A DNA stretch of 11,475 nucleotides, taken from Candidatus Parcubacteria bacterium (GTDB lineage: Bacteria > Patescibacteriota > Minisyncoccia > UBA6257 > 2-01-FULL-56-20). Of this stretch, positions 1 through 6,915 are shown piece by piece; the stretch's first letter is position 1, and each line of letters starts with the position of its first letter. The position numbers and the translations under genes were made by a program. Location of the stretch: positions 1-11,475 of the forward strand of contig DAIBYH010000017.1 in NCBI GenBank assembly GCA_027424065.1. The letters run 5' to 3'. The notes beneath the pieces are model-generated. The model was not told the DNA's origin, ran no database searches, and saw nothing but the letters and a program-made list of their open reading frames with translations.

Positions 1-184
1 GGCCCGTCCGATCTCGGACAGGAATCTCCAGTCGCTCTCCGCGGCGTTCGCGGGTCCGAAGGATTCGGTCGAGACGCGGGTCAGCCCCGAGCTCGTTGCC
101 GGCATACGGGTCACCGTGGACGGTGAGCGCGAGCTCGACGGATCGCTGAAAGGAAAGATGGATAAGATGTTCGGGGGCGTCTAG
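1..184 (+). CDS. atpH: F1Fo ATP synthase subunit delta, C-terminal end (partial)
   Basis: The reading frame beginning at base 2 is open to a TAG at 182-184 and gives about 60 residues. It contains the end typical of the delta (OSCP) subunit: a Pro-Glu-Leu-Val-Ala-Gly-Ile strand segment followed by the near-terminal LDGSLKGKM stretch, equivalent to the usual 'GG(I/L)...DgSv...L' ending. Delta links the F1 head to the peripheral stalk of the membrane ATP synthase. Its place directly before atpA matches the standard atp operon order and strongly supports the call. The start lies outside the window, so nothing can be said about the N-terminal helical domain. Confidence 0.85.
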   Translation, partial: ARPISDRNLQSLSAAFAGPKDSVETRVSPELVAGIRVTVDGERELDGSLKGKMDKMFGGV

Positions 185-295
185 GGTCAAAAAAAACAGA
201 AAGCGCAAAAATCAAAATTGAAACGCAAAGATCAAAACTTTCGAACTTTCAATTTCAGTTTTGATTTTTGACTTTTGCATTTTACATTTCCCACC
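185..295 (+). repeat. A/T-rich atpH-atpA spacer made of repeated and inverted words
   Basis: This 111-base spacer is nearly all A and T and repeats one word. GCAAAAATCAAAATT (205-219) recurs 20 bases later as GCAAAGATCAAAACT (225-239). Inverted copies follow at 247-278. A 14-bp stem with one G-U pair can form between 226-239 and 257-270 (ATCAAAACT with AGTTTTGAT at its core). A competing pairing is 206-223 with 247-270, with a short bulge. There is no Shine-Dalgarno sequence before atpA. The stem is A/U-rich and not followed by a clean termination tract, so an mRNA structural or spacing element is more likely than a terminator. The role is inference. Confidence 0.6.
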
Positions 296-1822
296 ATGAG
301 CTATGAAATCATAGAAAAACTGAAGCAGGAGATCGCCGGCTACCGGGACAATCCGGAGTGGGCGGAGATCGGGCGGGTCATTGAGGTTGGCGACGGCATC
401 ATCAAGGTCGTCGGGCTTCGCAATGCGGTGAGCCAGGAGATCCTTACAGTCGTAACGAAGAAAGGGGAGCGCACGGCGCTTGCATTGAGCCTTGAAGAGG
501 GGTCCATCGGCGCGCTTGTCATTGATGACTTTCTTCCGATCGAGGTCGGCGATACCGTCAAACGGACCGGCAACGTGCTTTCCGTCCCGGTCGGCGAAGA
601 GCTTATCGGGCGAGTCATTGATCCGCTCGGCGTTCCGCAGGACGGCCTGGGCGACATTTTCCCGAAGGGTAAAACGCCGCAGCGCAATCCGCTTGAGGCG
701 CCGGCGCCTTCGGTCCTCGAGCGTGAATCCGTGAACACGCCGCTCCATACCGGCATCAAGGCGATCGATGCGATCATCCCGATAGGCCGCGGCCAGCGCG
801 AGCTTATTATCGGCGATCGCCAGACCGGCAAGACGGCCATCGCTCTCGATGCCATCCTGAATCAATTGAATGACAAGGGCCGCCGACGCCCGGTCTGTAT
901 CTATGTCGCGATCGGCCAGAAGGAATCCAAGATCGTGAAGATCGCGGAAACGCTCAAGCAGTACGATGCGCTCCAGTACACGATCATCGTCTCGGCTTCG
1001 GCATCCTCGCCGGCGGCCATGTGGTATCTCGCTCCTTATGTCGGCTGCGCGATCGGGGAATATTTCCGCGATAAAGGAGAGGACGCGCTCATCGTTTATG
1101 ACGATCTCTCAAAGCATGCGTGGGCCTATCGCCAGATCTCGCTTCTTCTGCGCCGCCCGCCGGGACGCGAGGCGTATCCGGGAGATATCTTCTATCTCCA
1201 TTCCCGCCTCTTGGAGCGCGCCGCGAAACTCTCCAAGGAGAAGGGCGGCGGATCGCTTACGGCGCTGCCGATCGTGGAGACGCAGCTCGGTGATGTGACG
1301 GCATATATTCCGACGAATATCATCTCCATCACGGACGGGCAGATCTTCCTGGAGTCCGATCTCTTCAACCAGGGCCAGCGGCCCGCGCTCAATATCGGCA
1401 TCTCCGTTTCCCGCGTCGGTTCTGCGGCCCAGACGAAGGCCATGAAGAAGGTCGCAGGCAAGCTCCGTCTTTCTCTTGCCCAGTTCCGCGAGCTGCAGGC
1501 ATTCGTCCAGTTTGCGACGGATGTCGACGAGGGGACGAAAAAGAAGATCCTCCAGGGCCAGAAGATCAGCGAGGTCATGAAGCAGGACGACCTTTCGCCG
1601 ATGCCGTTTGAGACGCAGGTTTGCGTCTTCTATGCGGTTCTCAATAATTACTTCGAAAAAACGGAGGTCGCAGATATCAAGAAGACGGAAGCGGCGCTTG
1701 TGGAATACCTCGAGAAATTCCACGAAGAGGACATTCTGAAGCCGATCCGCGAAAGCGGCCAGTTTGATGAGGCAATCGAGGGCAAGCTGAAGGAGGCCTT
1801 GGGCAGGTTCCTTGAGAGGTGA
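296..1822 (+). CDS. atpA: F1Fo ATP synthase subunit alpha
   Basis: This 508-residue protein is the alpha subunit of the F1 catalytic head, which binds nucleotide at the non-catalytic sites and forms the alpha3beta3 ring. It has the N-terminal beta-barrel (about 25-95, with [12 protein letters not shown]), the P-loop GDRQTGKT at 173-180, the hydrophobic Walker B segment [13 protein letters not shown], and the [10 protein letters not shown] loop that supplies the arginine finger to the beta site. The C-terminal part is helical. Length is normal for the family. I choose ATG 296 ([10 protein letters not shown]) because it gives the usual short N-terminal helix. An in-frame TTG at 275 would add seven residues. 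Neither start has a Shine-Dalgarno sequence; the upstream bases are T/A/C only. It lies between atpH and atpG. Confidence 0.97.
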   Translation: MSYEIIEKLKQEIAGYRDNPEWAEIGRVIEVGDGIIKVVGLRNAVSQEILTVVTKKGERTALALSLEEGSIGALVIDDFLPIEVGDTVKRTGNVLSVPVGEELIGRVIDPLGVPQDGLGDIFPKGKTPQRNPLEAPAPSVLERESVNTPLHTGIKAIDAIIPIGRGQRELIIGDRQTGKTAIALDAILNQLNDKGRRRPVCIYVAIGQKESKIVKIAETLKQYDALQYTIIVSASASSPAAMWYLAPYVGCAIGEYFRDKGEDALIVYDDLSKHAWAYRQISLLLRRPPGREAYPGDIFYLHSRLLERAAKLSKEKGGGSLTALPIVETQLGDVTAYIPTNIISITDGQIFLESDLFNQGQRPALNIGISVSRVGSAAQTKAMKKVAGKLRLSLAQFRELQAFVQFATDVDEGTKKKILQGQKISEVMKQDDLSPMPFETQVCVFYAVLNNYFEKTEVADIKKTEAALVEYLEKFHEEDILKPIRESGQFDEAIEGKLKEALGRFLER

Positions 1823-1883
1823 TGTGCGCAGGACGCGTCATCCTTTCAGATCGCCAGCAACTAATCACTAATCGCCAATCTCC
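1823..1883 (+). repeat. atpA-atpG spacer with three tandem heptamers before the atpG start
   Basis: The 61-base spacer ends in three consecutive 7-base units, CTAATCA (1861-1867), CTAATCG (1868-1874) and CCAATCT (1875-1881), directly abutting the atpG ATG at 1884. The word ATCGCCA also occurs twice (1850-1856 and 1871-1877). No Shine-Dalgarno sequence is present. The tandem period is seen directly; any role in translation start or spacing is inference. Confidence 0.55.
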
Positions 1884-2816
1884 ATGGCATCCATCCAAAA
1901 TCTCAAGCGACGCATCAAAAGCGTCCAAAATATCGGAACCATCACGAAGGCCATGGAGCTGGTGGCGGCAACAAAGATGCGGCGCAGCCAGGAGCTCGCG
2001 CTTTCGTCACGTCCGTATGCCTACACGGCACTCGAGCTTCTCGGGATCCTTTCCGATCTTAAGGATGTTCCACTGCCGGATCTTTTGACCCCCCGCGAGA
2101 TCAAGAGGACGGCTTTCGTCATTGTGACGTCCGACCGCGGACTCGCCGGATCGTTCAACAGTTCGGTCATTAAAAAATTCGAAAATTATGTGAAGGAGCG
2201 GGGGATCGACGTTTCATCTCCCGAGTTCGTTTTTGTTGCGGTCGGCCAAAAAGCGAGGTCCTACCTCGAACGCCGGAAGTTGCCGGTCGCCGCATTCTTC
2301 ACCCATGTCAGCGACTTTACGAAACTCGAGGAGACCGATCCTATCGCCGAATTTCTTATCGCCGGATACGAGAACCGCGATTTTGATGCCGCCATCATGT
2401 TCTTCAGTGTGTTCGTCACGGCCCTGCGGCAGGATGCCGTTACGCGGGAATTCCTTCCCGTCACCTACGATGCCGTGAAGGCCTCCATTGAGGACACGAT
2501 CCCGCGCGCGGGGAGGTATTCCGATTATGCGGAATCACCTTCGTTCTTCGAAGGAAAGGTGGGGGAGTATCTGATCGAGCCTTCTCCCCGCGAAGTACTC
2601 GCGGAACTTGCACCAAAACTTCTGAAAACGAGGATCTACCATGCGATCCTGGAATCGAATGCTTCGGAATATTCCGCCCGGCGCATGGCAATGAAGAACG
2701 CCTCCGACAATGCGGGCGAGCTTTCAAAAAATCTGAATCTTGAGTATAATAAGTCGCGTCAAGCAGCGGTGACGAACGAGATCATCGAGGTCACGTCGGG
2801 GTCCGCAGCGGAATGA
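1884..2816 (+). CDS. atpG: F1Fo ATP synthase subunit gamma
   Basis: This 310-residue protein is the central rotor shaft of F1, coupling c-ring rotation to the alpha3beta3 head. The N-terminal helix signature is clear (IKSVQNIGTITKAMELVAATKM, residues about 11-32), as is the C-terminal coiled-coil partner near 265-300 (RRMAMKNASDNAGEL, then NLEYNKSRQAAVTNEI), the region that packs inside the head. The central Rossmann-like domain contains the TSDRGLAGSFN segment typical of gamma. It is slightly longer than the usual 285-295 residues. Start ATG 1884 begins with the classical MASIQNLKRRI; no Shine-Dalgarno sequence precedes it. It sits 61 bases after atpA and 24 bases before atpD. Confidence 0.96.
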   Translation: MASIQNLKRRIKSVQNIGTITKAMELVAATKMRRSQELALSSRPYAYTALELLGILSDLKDVPLPDLLTPREIKRTAFVIVTSDRGLAGSFNSSVIKKFENYVKERGIDVSSPEFVFVAVGQKARSYLERRKLPVAAFFTHVSDFTKLEETDPIAEFLIAGYENRDFDAAIMFFSVFVTALRQDAVTREFLPVTYDAVKASIEDTIPRAGRYSDYAESPSFFEGKVGEYLIEPSPREVLAELAPKLLKTRIYHAILESNASEYSARRMAMKNASDNAGELSKNLNLEYNKSRQAAVTNEIIEVTSGSAAE

Positions 2817-2831
2817 TCGGTAAACGTTTAA

Positions 2832-4225
<1,394 letters not shown>

Positions 4226-4226
<1 letters not shown>

Positions 4227-4249
4227 CGCGGGATCATTTGATGCCGCGC
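4226..4249 (+). other. Small hairpin at the atpD stop, before atpC
   Basis: GCGCGG (4226-4231) pairs perfectly with CCGCGC (4244-4249); after one mismatch ATC/GAT adds three inner pairs around an ATTT loop. No T run follows, so it is not a standard terminator. It could slow 3' decay of the atpD message or lower epsilon output, but this is inference. Confidence 0.35.
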
Positions 4250-4295
4250 CCGCGGAAGCAAGAACCCTGCTTTTAAAAATCGAAAATAATCCTTC

Positions 4296-4547
4296 ATGAA
4301 AGTCGGAGTTTATTCCATGCAGAAGGTGCTCTATCAGGGCGATGCCGAGTCGGTGACCTGCGTTACCGCCGTCGGCGAGATCACGATCCTTGATCACCAC
4401 GAACCGATGATCTCCCTTATCCGCAAGGGCCTCATGAAGATCGTGGATCGCGAAGGCCAAGAGCACTACATTCGGGCGGAGTCCGGATTTCTCGAGGTCA
4501 GGTCCGGCAACGAAGCGAGATTTCTCGTAGAGGAAGAAAAAGCATAA
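4296..4547 (+). CDS. atpC: F1Fo ATP synthase subunit epsilon, short form
   Basis: This 83-residue protein matches only the N-terminal beta-sandwich of epsilon, which binds gamma and the c-ring. The GEITILDHHEPMIS segment corresponds to the family's 'G..G.L..H.P..' pattern, and SGFLEVRSGNEARFLVE corresponds to the final strands. Typical epsilon subunits are about 130-140 residues, with a C-terminal two-helix domain that can inhibit ATP hydrolysis; that domain is absent here. The stop at 4545-4547 is followed 18 bases later by the next gene, with no trace of a broken helical domain, so the short form appears native. Start ATG 4296 lacks a Shine-Dalgarno sequence. Confidence 0.9.
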   Translation: MKVGVYSMQKVLYQGDAESVTCVTAVGEITILDHHEPMISLIRKGLMKIVDREGQEHYIRAESGFLEVRSGNEARFLVEEEKA

Positions 4548-4565
4548 ACATCACTCTCTCAAACC

Positions 4566-4994
4566 ATGGAAAAGACCCTTTCTTACGAAACTCCGAAAGA
4601 GCATTATGTCGCCGACGCATGCGTCGTCTGGTGCTACGACGACCGGTTTTCCGGCCTGCTCGGCGCTCTTACGAAAGACTTGAAAAATTACGACCTGGTC
4701 AAGGTCGCCGGCGGAGCCAAGGCGCTCGCAGGAGATCCTTCTCCGGAGCGGAATTTCGTGCTGGGACAGATAACGACTTCTCTCCGGCTGCATGGAACGA
4801 AGCGGGTCGTTTTGATGCTTCATCGCGATTGCGGCGCTTACGGCGGATCAAAGCAGTTCGCGGATCCGGATGCGGAGGCGGCATTCTTCAAAGACCAGCT
4901 CGCCGCGGCAAGAGATTTTTTGAAGGGCGAGGTCGGCGATCTCCCCGTTGATGCGTATTTTGCCGACTTTGACGGCCTCTTTCTCTTGAGCTGA
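4566..4994 (+). CDS. Small beta-carbonic-anhydrase-like protein, last gene of the atp operon
   Basis: This 142-residue protein resembles a minimal beta-class carbonic anhydrase. It shows the C-x-D-x-R motif (CYDDR, Cys23, Asp25, Arg27), which supplies a zinc ligand and the catalytic Asp-Arg pair. It also has H-x-x-C-G (HRDCG, His86, Cys89), giving the other two zinc ligands. KVAGGAKAL near 46-54 occupies the place of the family's 'R.AG' loop. True beta enzymes are usually 190-230 residues, so helices are missing and the biochemical role is uncertain: CO2 hydration is possible, a different zinc function is also possible. It starts 18 bases after atpC with no promoter or Shine-Dalgarno sequence seen, so it is probably co-transcribed with ATP synthase. 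A strong terminator follows. Confidence 0.75.
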   Translation: MEKTLSYETPKEHYVADACVVWCYDDRFSGLLGALTKDLKNYDLVKVAGGAKALAGDPSPERNFVLGQITTSLRLHGTKRVVLMLHRDCGAYGGSKQFADPDAEAAFFKDQLAAARDFLKGEVGDLPVDAYFADFDGLFLLS

Positions 4995-5018
4995 TAAAGA
5001 TCGCGAACGGCGAACGAT

Positions 5019-5055
5019 AAAAAAACGGCGGGCCTCGCAATGAGGCCCGCTTTTT
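5019..5055. terminator. Bidirectional intrinsic terminator between convergent genes
   Basis: GCGGGCCTC (5028-5036) pairs perfectly with GAGGCCCGC (5042-5050) around a 5-base loop GCAAT. It is followed by T5 (5051-5055) and preceded by A7 (5019-5025), so it can end transcripts from both directions. It lies between the stop of the + gene at 4994 and the stop of the - gene at 5073, and marks the end of the ATP synthase operon. Confidence 0.92.
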
Positions 5056-5072
5056 GTGCCGGACGGATTTCG

Positions 5073-5639
5073 TCAGGCGATCGAGGGGATGCCGTTCTGC
5101 TCCGCCCACGCCTCCCAGGATTCCCGGGAGACGAAGTAGGTGCGTTTGCGGCCGTCGCCATAATCAACATCGAAGAAGGGAGCGACCACGATGCCCTGAT
5201 TGAGCGTCTTGATCTGCTGTTTGGCCCGCATGTGCAGGGCCATTTCCTGTTCGATTTCAATATGGTTCATCCTTGCCGCTCCGCAGGGCGCATGCGCCCG
5301 CGAGGCGACGGCGTGGATGTCCTTCAGTGCTCGCGCGTCGCTGATCTGGTCGAGGAACACGCTGTGTGCATGTTTCCTCTTGTTGACCGGCGAGCACGGG
5401 GCGCACGCGAGCGGTCCGCCGTGCCATCCGAAGACGTGGATGCGCGGATGCGGCCGATGGACCGTCTGCATGCCGCACTGGTGCTGGAAGACCTCCGCGA
5501 ACTGGTCGGCGTCGGAGCAGGTGATGAGAATGGCTCCATTTGCCTGGTCGAGGCAGTGGTTTTCGATGTCCCGCAGGACGCCGAACTTGCGCCATTCGTT
5601 GATGACACTCTTCTCGTGGCGAGAAAGAGACAGCTGCAT
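5073..5639 (-). CDS. Carbonic-anhydrase-like protein with altered catalytic dyad
   Basis: This 188-residue protein has beta-carbonic-anhydrase-like metal motifs: a strand AILIT leading to CSDAD (Cys41, Asp43, Asp45) and HAPCGAA (His116, Cys119). Both are spaced as in that fold, with a GWHGGPLAC segment (71-79) between them where the 'AG' loop would be. The Arg of the normal C-x-D-x-R pair is Asp45, so the canonical Asp-Arg dyad is broken; ordinary CO2 hydration is doubtful. Extra cysteines (79, 82) are of unknown use. The C-terminal part (about 148-182) ends in YFVSRESWEAWAEQNG, possibly a small extra domain. It has its own promoter and a G-rich GGGGG stretch 7-11 bases before the ATG. I cannot assign a function. 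The + strand frames here are shadows lacking family features. Confidence 0.65.
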   Translation of the reverse strand: MQLSLSRHEKSVINEWRKFGVLRDIENHCLDQANGAILITCSDADQFAEVFQHQCGMQTVHRPHPRIHVFGWHGGPLACAPCSPVNKRKHAHSVFLDQISDARALKDIHAVASRAHAPCGAARMNHIEIEQEMALHMRAKQQIKTLNQGIVVAPFFDVDYGDGRKRTYFVSRESWEAWAEQNGIPSIA

Positions 5640-5672
5640 GGGTAACCCCCAATGTGAAATTTACCTAATAAT

Positions 5673-5700
5673 ATTATACCCTTTTTTAAAATTTATGCAA
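5673..5700 (-). promoter_or_regulatory. Promoter for the 5639-5073 gene
   Basis: On the - strand a perfect TATAAT (5673-5678) lies 16 bases downstream of TTGCAT (5695-5700), a weak -35. The start codon follows about 33 bases after the -10. The A/T-rich surround supports it. Confidence 0.65.
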
Positions 5701-5701
5701 G

Positions 5702-5717
5702 TGCGGGATATTCCGCA
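5702..5717. other. Short inverted repeat upstream of the alkyltransferase-like gene
   Basis: TGCGG (5702-5706) and CCGCA (5713-5717) flank GATATT. It lies between the divergent genes at 5639 and 5772 and could be an operator. The TTTACCTA word also occurs on both sides (5660-5667 and 5720-5727). Evidence is short arms only. Confidence 0.25.
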
Positions 5718-5771
5718 TTTTTACCTAGGTTGAATCTCGATAGGTTTTTAAGGTCGTGCTAAGCTGACCAT

Positions 5772-6032
5772 ATGTCCGATTTCAAGAAGAAAGTTCTTGG
5801 CATTGTTGCCGGGATACCGAAGGGGAAGACGATGACCTATGCCGAAGTGGCCCGCCGGGCAGGGAGTTCTCGCGCCTGTCGGGCCGTGGGCAACATCCTG
5901 AACGGCAATCACGATCCGCAGGTGCCCTGCCACAGGGTCATTCGGTCCGATGGATCGACGGGCGGCTATAACCGCGGCGCCCAAATGAAAAAGCGGATCC
6001 TTCGCCGGGAGGGCGCCTTGCCGATCACATGA
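5772..6032 (+). CDS. Single-domain O6-alkylguanine-DNA alkyltransferase-like protein
   Basis: This 86-residue protein matches the C-terminal DNA-binding domain of the MGMT/Ogt/ATL family, which binds O6-alkylguanine and, in active members, moves the alkyl group onto a cysteine. It shows the MTYAEVARRA helix with the DNA-contact Tyr23, the RAVGNIL recognition helix with the arginine finger Arg37, and the active-site PCHRV (Cys53). GSTGGYNRG follows as the usual closing loop. Many alkyltransferase-like (ATL) proteins replace the Cys by Trp or Ala; here Cys is kept, so real methyltransferase activity is possible despite the lack of the N-terminal domain found in Ogt and MGMT (about 160-200 residues). 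Alternatively it flags lesions for nucleotide excision repair as ATLs do. It overlaps the next small gene by four bases (ATGA). Confidence 0.85.
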   Translation: MSDFKKKVLGIVAGIPKGKTMTYAEVARRAGSSRACRAVGNILNGNHDPQVPCHRVIRSDGSTGGYNRGAQMKKRILRREGALPIT

Positions 6033-6166
6033 ATTTAAACAAGGCGGTAAAATTCATTGCCATCGCATTTGCGGTCATTATCGTGGCACTGCTCGCGATC
6101 CTGATTTTTGTGAATTCGCCGGGACCAGCGGTAAGCCGAACCACGACAGAAGCCCCGTTGCCGTGA
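6029..6166 (+). CDS. 45-residue single-pass membrane peptide
   Basis: An ATG at 6029 overlaps the stop of the alkyltransferase-like gene as ATGA, an arrangement typical of translational coupling. The frame is open for 45 codons to TGA 6164-6166. After a short basic N-terminus (MNLNKAVK), residues 9-28 are all hydrophobic (FIAIAFAVIIVALLAILIFV), a clear membrane helix, followed by a Pro/Thr-rich tail outside or in the cytoplasm. No family is recognised. The tight overlap and clean helix support a real gene; its short length and absence of a Shine-Dalgarno sequence are reasons for caution. Confidence 0.55.
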   Translation: MNLNKAVKFIAIAFAVIIVALLAILIFVNSPGPAVSRTTTEAPLP

Positions 6167-6218
6167 AACTCCCCTGGCTCACGCCCTGGATATTCGCCCA
6201 AGATGGAATAAAAGAAAT

Positions 6219-6249
6219 GCCGCCGGATCTCGGAGAGAGAAACGGCGGC
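6219..6249 (-). terminator. Possible terminator for the 6592-6269 gene
   Basis: GCCGCCG (6219-6225) pairs perfectly with CGGCGGC (6243-6249), with a 17-base loop. Read on the - strand it is followed by ATTTCTTTTATT, a moderately T-rich tract. It lies just past the stop of the - gene at 6269. The large loop makes it a weaker candidate. Confidence 0.45.
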
Positions 6250-6268
6250 GGGTGATCGGAGCGAGCGA

Positions 6269-6592
6269 TCAGAAAAGATCAAGCTGAACGGGAAGGAGCG
6301 ATTGCGTCGATAGAGCGGCGGGTGGCTCGGGCGAAGCGGGCGGGGCGGAAACGACGAGCAGCTCGTCAGGGGTCGTCACATTCGCTTTTTTGGCGGCGTG
6401 AAGCCTCTTTCTCTGAGCACTCCATCCCGAAAGGACATGCTGGATCTTTCGGAATGCCTTATCCCGGTCGCCCTGGAAATCGCCGAGTTCATTCCAGATT
6501 TCCTGGCGAAAGTCGGGATTTTTCCCCTGCGCCCGGGCGATCTTCAGCCGGTTCTTCACGCGGTGTGCTGCGCTTACAAAAAAGTCATCCAC
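6269..6592 (-). CDS. Unrecognised basic protein with C-terminal sliding-clamp binding motif
   Basis: This 107-residue protein has a helical, Lys/Arg-rich first part (about 1-70, with HRVKNRLKIARAQGK and QRKRLHAAKKA), then a Pro/Ala/Ser-rich, probably disordered linker (about 80-100). It ends with QLDLF at residues 103-107. QL(S/D)LF is the known consensus of the beta-sliding-clamp (DnaN) binding peptide of bacterial replication and repair proteins, and an exposed C-terminal tail on a flexible linker is a common way to present it. The start is GTG 6592, set by a strong AGGAGGT five bases upstream. A TTGACA promoter stands back to back with that of the 6724 peptide gene. No fold is recognised; a DNA-binding, replication- or repair-associated role is inference. 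Confidence 0.6.
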   Translation of the reverse strand: MDDFFVSAAHRVKNRLKIARAQGKNPDFRQEIWNELGDFQGDRDKAFRKIQHVLSGWSAQRKRLHAAKKANVTTPDELLVVSAPPASPEPPAALSTQSLLPVQLDLF

Positions 6593-6626
6593 GAGGCACC
6601 TCCTATGCCACGGTAATCTGCTATAT

Positions 6627-6655
6627 TTTTAGCATATTTTAAATAATTTTGTCAA
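6627..6655 (-). promoter_or_regulatory. Promoter and strong RBS region of the 6592-6269 gene
   Basis: On the - strand TTGACA (6650-6655) is followed, with an 18-base spacer, by TAAAAA near 6627-6632. Further down AGGAGGT (6598-6604) lies 5 bases before the GTG start. The -35 is perfect; the -10 is weaker. Confidence 0.55.
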
Positions 6656-6672
6656 ATTCACCGCACAACAAC

Positions 6673-6716
6673 TTGACACAAAAAATATCAATATATAACC
6701 TATGAACAGAAAGGAG
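6673..6716 (+). promoter_or_regulatory. Promoter and RBS of the candidate RiPP precursor
   Basis: TTGACA (6673-6678) is followed after 15 bases by TATAAC (6694-6699); with 17 bases the hexamer would be TAACCT. The 10-mer CAATATATAA (6689-6698) covers the -10 and occurs in the same orientation upstream of the YcaO fusion gene (10002-10011, - strand). AAGGAG (6711-6716) lies 7 bases before the ATG at 6724, the same motif and spacing as for the fusion gene. Confidence 0.6.
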
Positions 6717-6723
6717 AAATGCC

Positions 6724-6846
6724 ATGAACCATAAAAAGTTCAATTGGAAAATTTCTTCCAGAGACCGATGCCCTTCTGGTACGGCAAGACGCCAGGAACA
6801 GTGCAGCTCTGGAGGGGGCGGCAACGGCAAGTGTGGCGGCAAGTAG
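6724..6846 (+). CDS. Candidate RiPP (TOMM) precursor peptide, 40 residues
   Basis: A short frame from ATG 6724 to TAG 6844-6846 encodes 40 residues. The N-terminal part (MNHKKFNWKISSRDR) is polar and basic and could be a leader. The rest holds Cys16, Cys27 and Cys37, almost evenly spaced, with Ser18, Ser28, Ser29 and Thr20 nearby, and ends in CSSGGGGNGKCGGK. A Gly-rich tail with Cys and Ser next to Gly is the kind of core that YcaO cyclodehydratases turn into thiazoles and oxazoles (microcin B17 is the classical example). A strong promoter, AAGGAG seven bases upstream and a strong terminator 22 bases after the stop make it a transcribed mini-gene. It lies beside a peptidase and a YcaO-dehydrogenase fusion. 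There is no double-Gly cleavage motif; the leader/core boundary is unknown. I recognise no known precursor family. Confidence 0.65.
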   Translation: MNHKKFNWKISSRDRCPSGTARRQEQCSSGGGGNGKCGGK

Positions 6847-6868
6847 CGCTACCCTCCGCCTTATCACC

Positions 6869-6915
6869 GAGGGGAACACGATGATCCTACTTCATCATTT
6901 CCCCTCTTTTCGTTT
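6869..6915 (+). terminator. Strong terminator of the precursor transcript
   Basis: GAGGGGAA (6869-6876) pairs perfectly with TTCCCCTC (6899-6906); inside, ATGAT (6881-6885) pairs with ATCAT (6894-6898). TTTTCGTTTTT follows on the + strand. The right arm overlaps the last codons and stop of the converging peptidase gene. No T tract follows on the - strand, so it works for + transcripts. Confidence 0.88.

Noticed and set aside
4255-4279. AAGCA/TGCTT mini hairpin followed by TT before atpC as a terminator
   Set aside because: Only five base pairs and two Ts; it would break the operon before epsilon without good evidence.
5040-5733. Two + strand frames of 201 and 177 residues opposite the second carbonic-anhydrase-like gene
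   Set aside because: The - strand frame has the metal motifs, a TATAAT promoter and an upstream G-rich site; the + frames run across the terminator or its promoter and show no features.
6353-6367. Palindrome GACGAGC-A-GCTCGTC
   Set aside because: It lies inside the 107-residue coding frame with a one-base centre and no T tract; most likely a coincidence of Glu/Leu codons.
6724-6846. Peptide gene read as a lanthipeptide, lasso or double-Gly bacteriocin precursor
   Set aside because: No matching synthetase, no double-Gly cleavage site and no transporter nearby; only YcaO/dehydrogenase enzymes are adjacent.
6843-6852. Perfect 10-bp palindrome GTAGCGCTAC over the precursor stop
   Set aside because: It has no loop for a hairpin, and the clear terminator lies further on; too short to call an operator.
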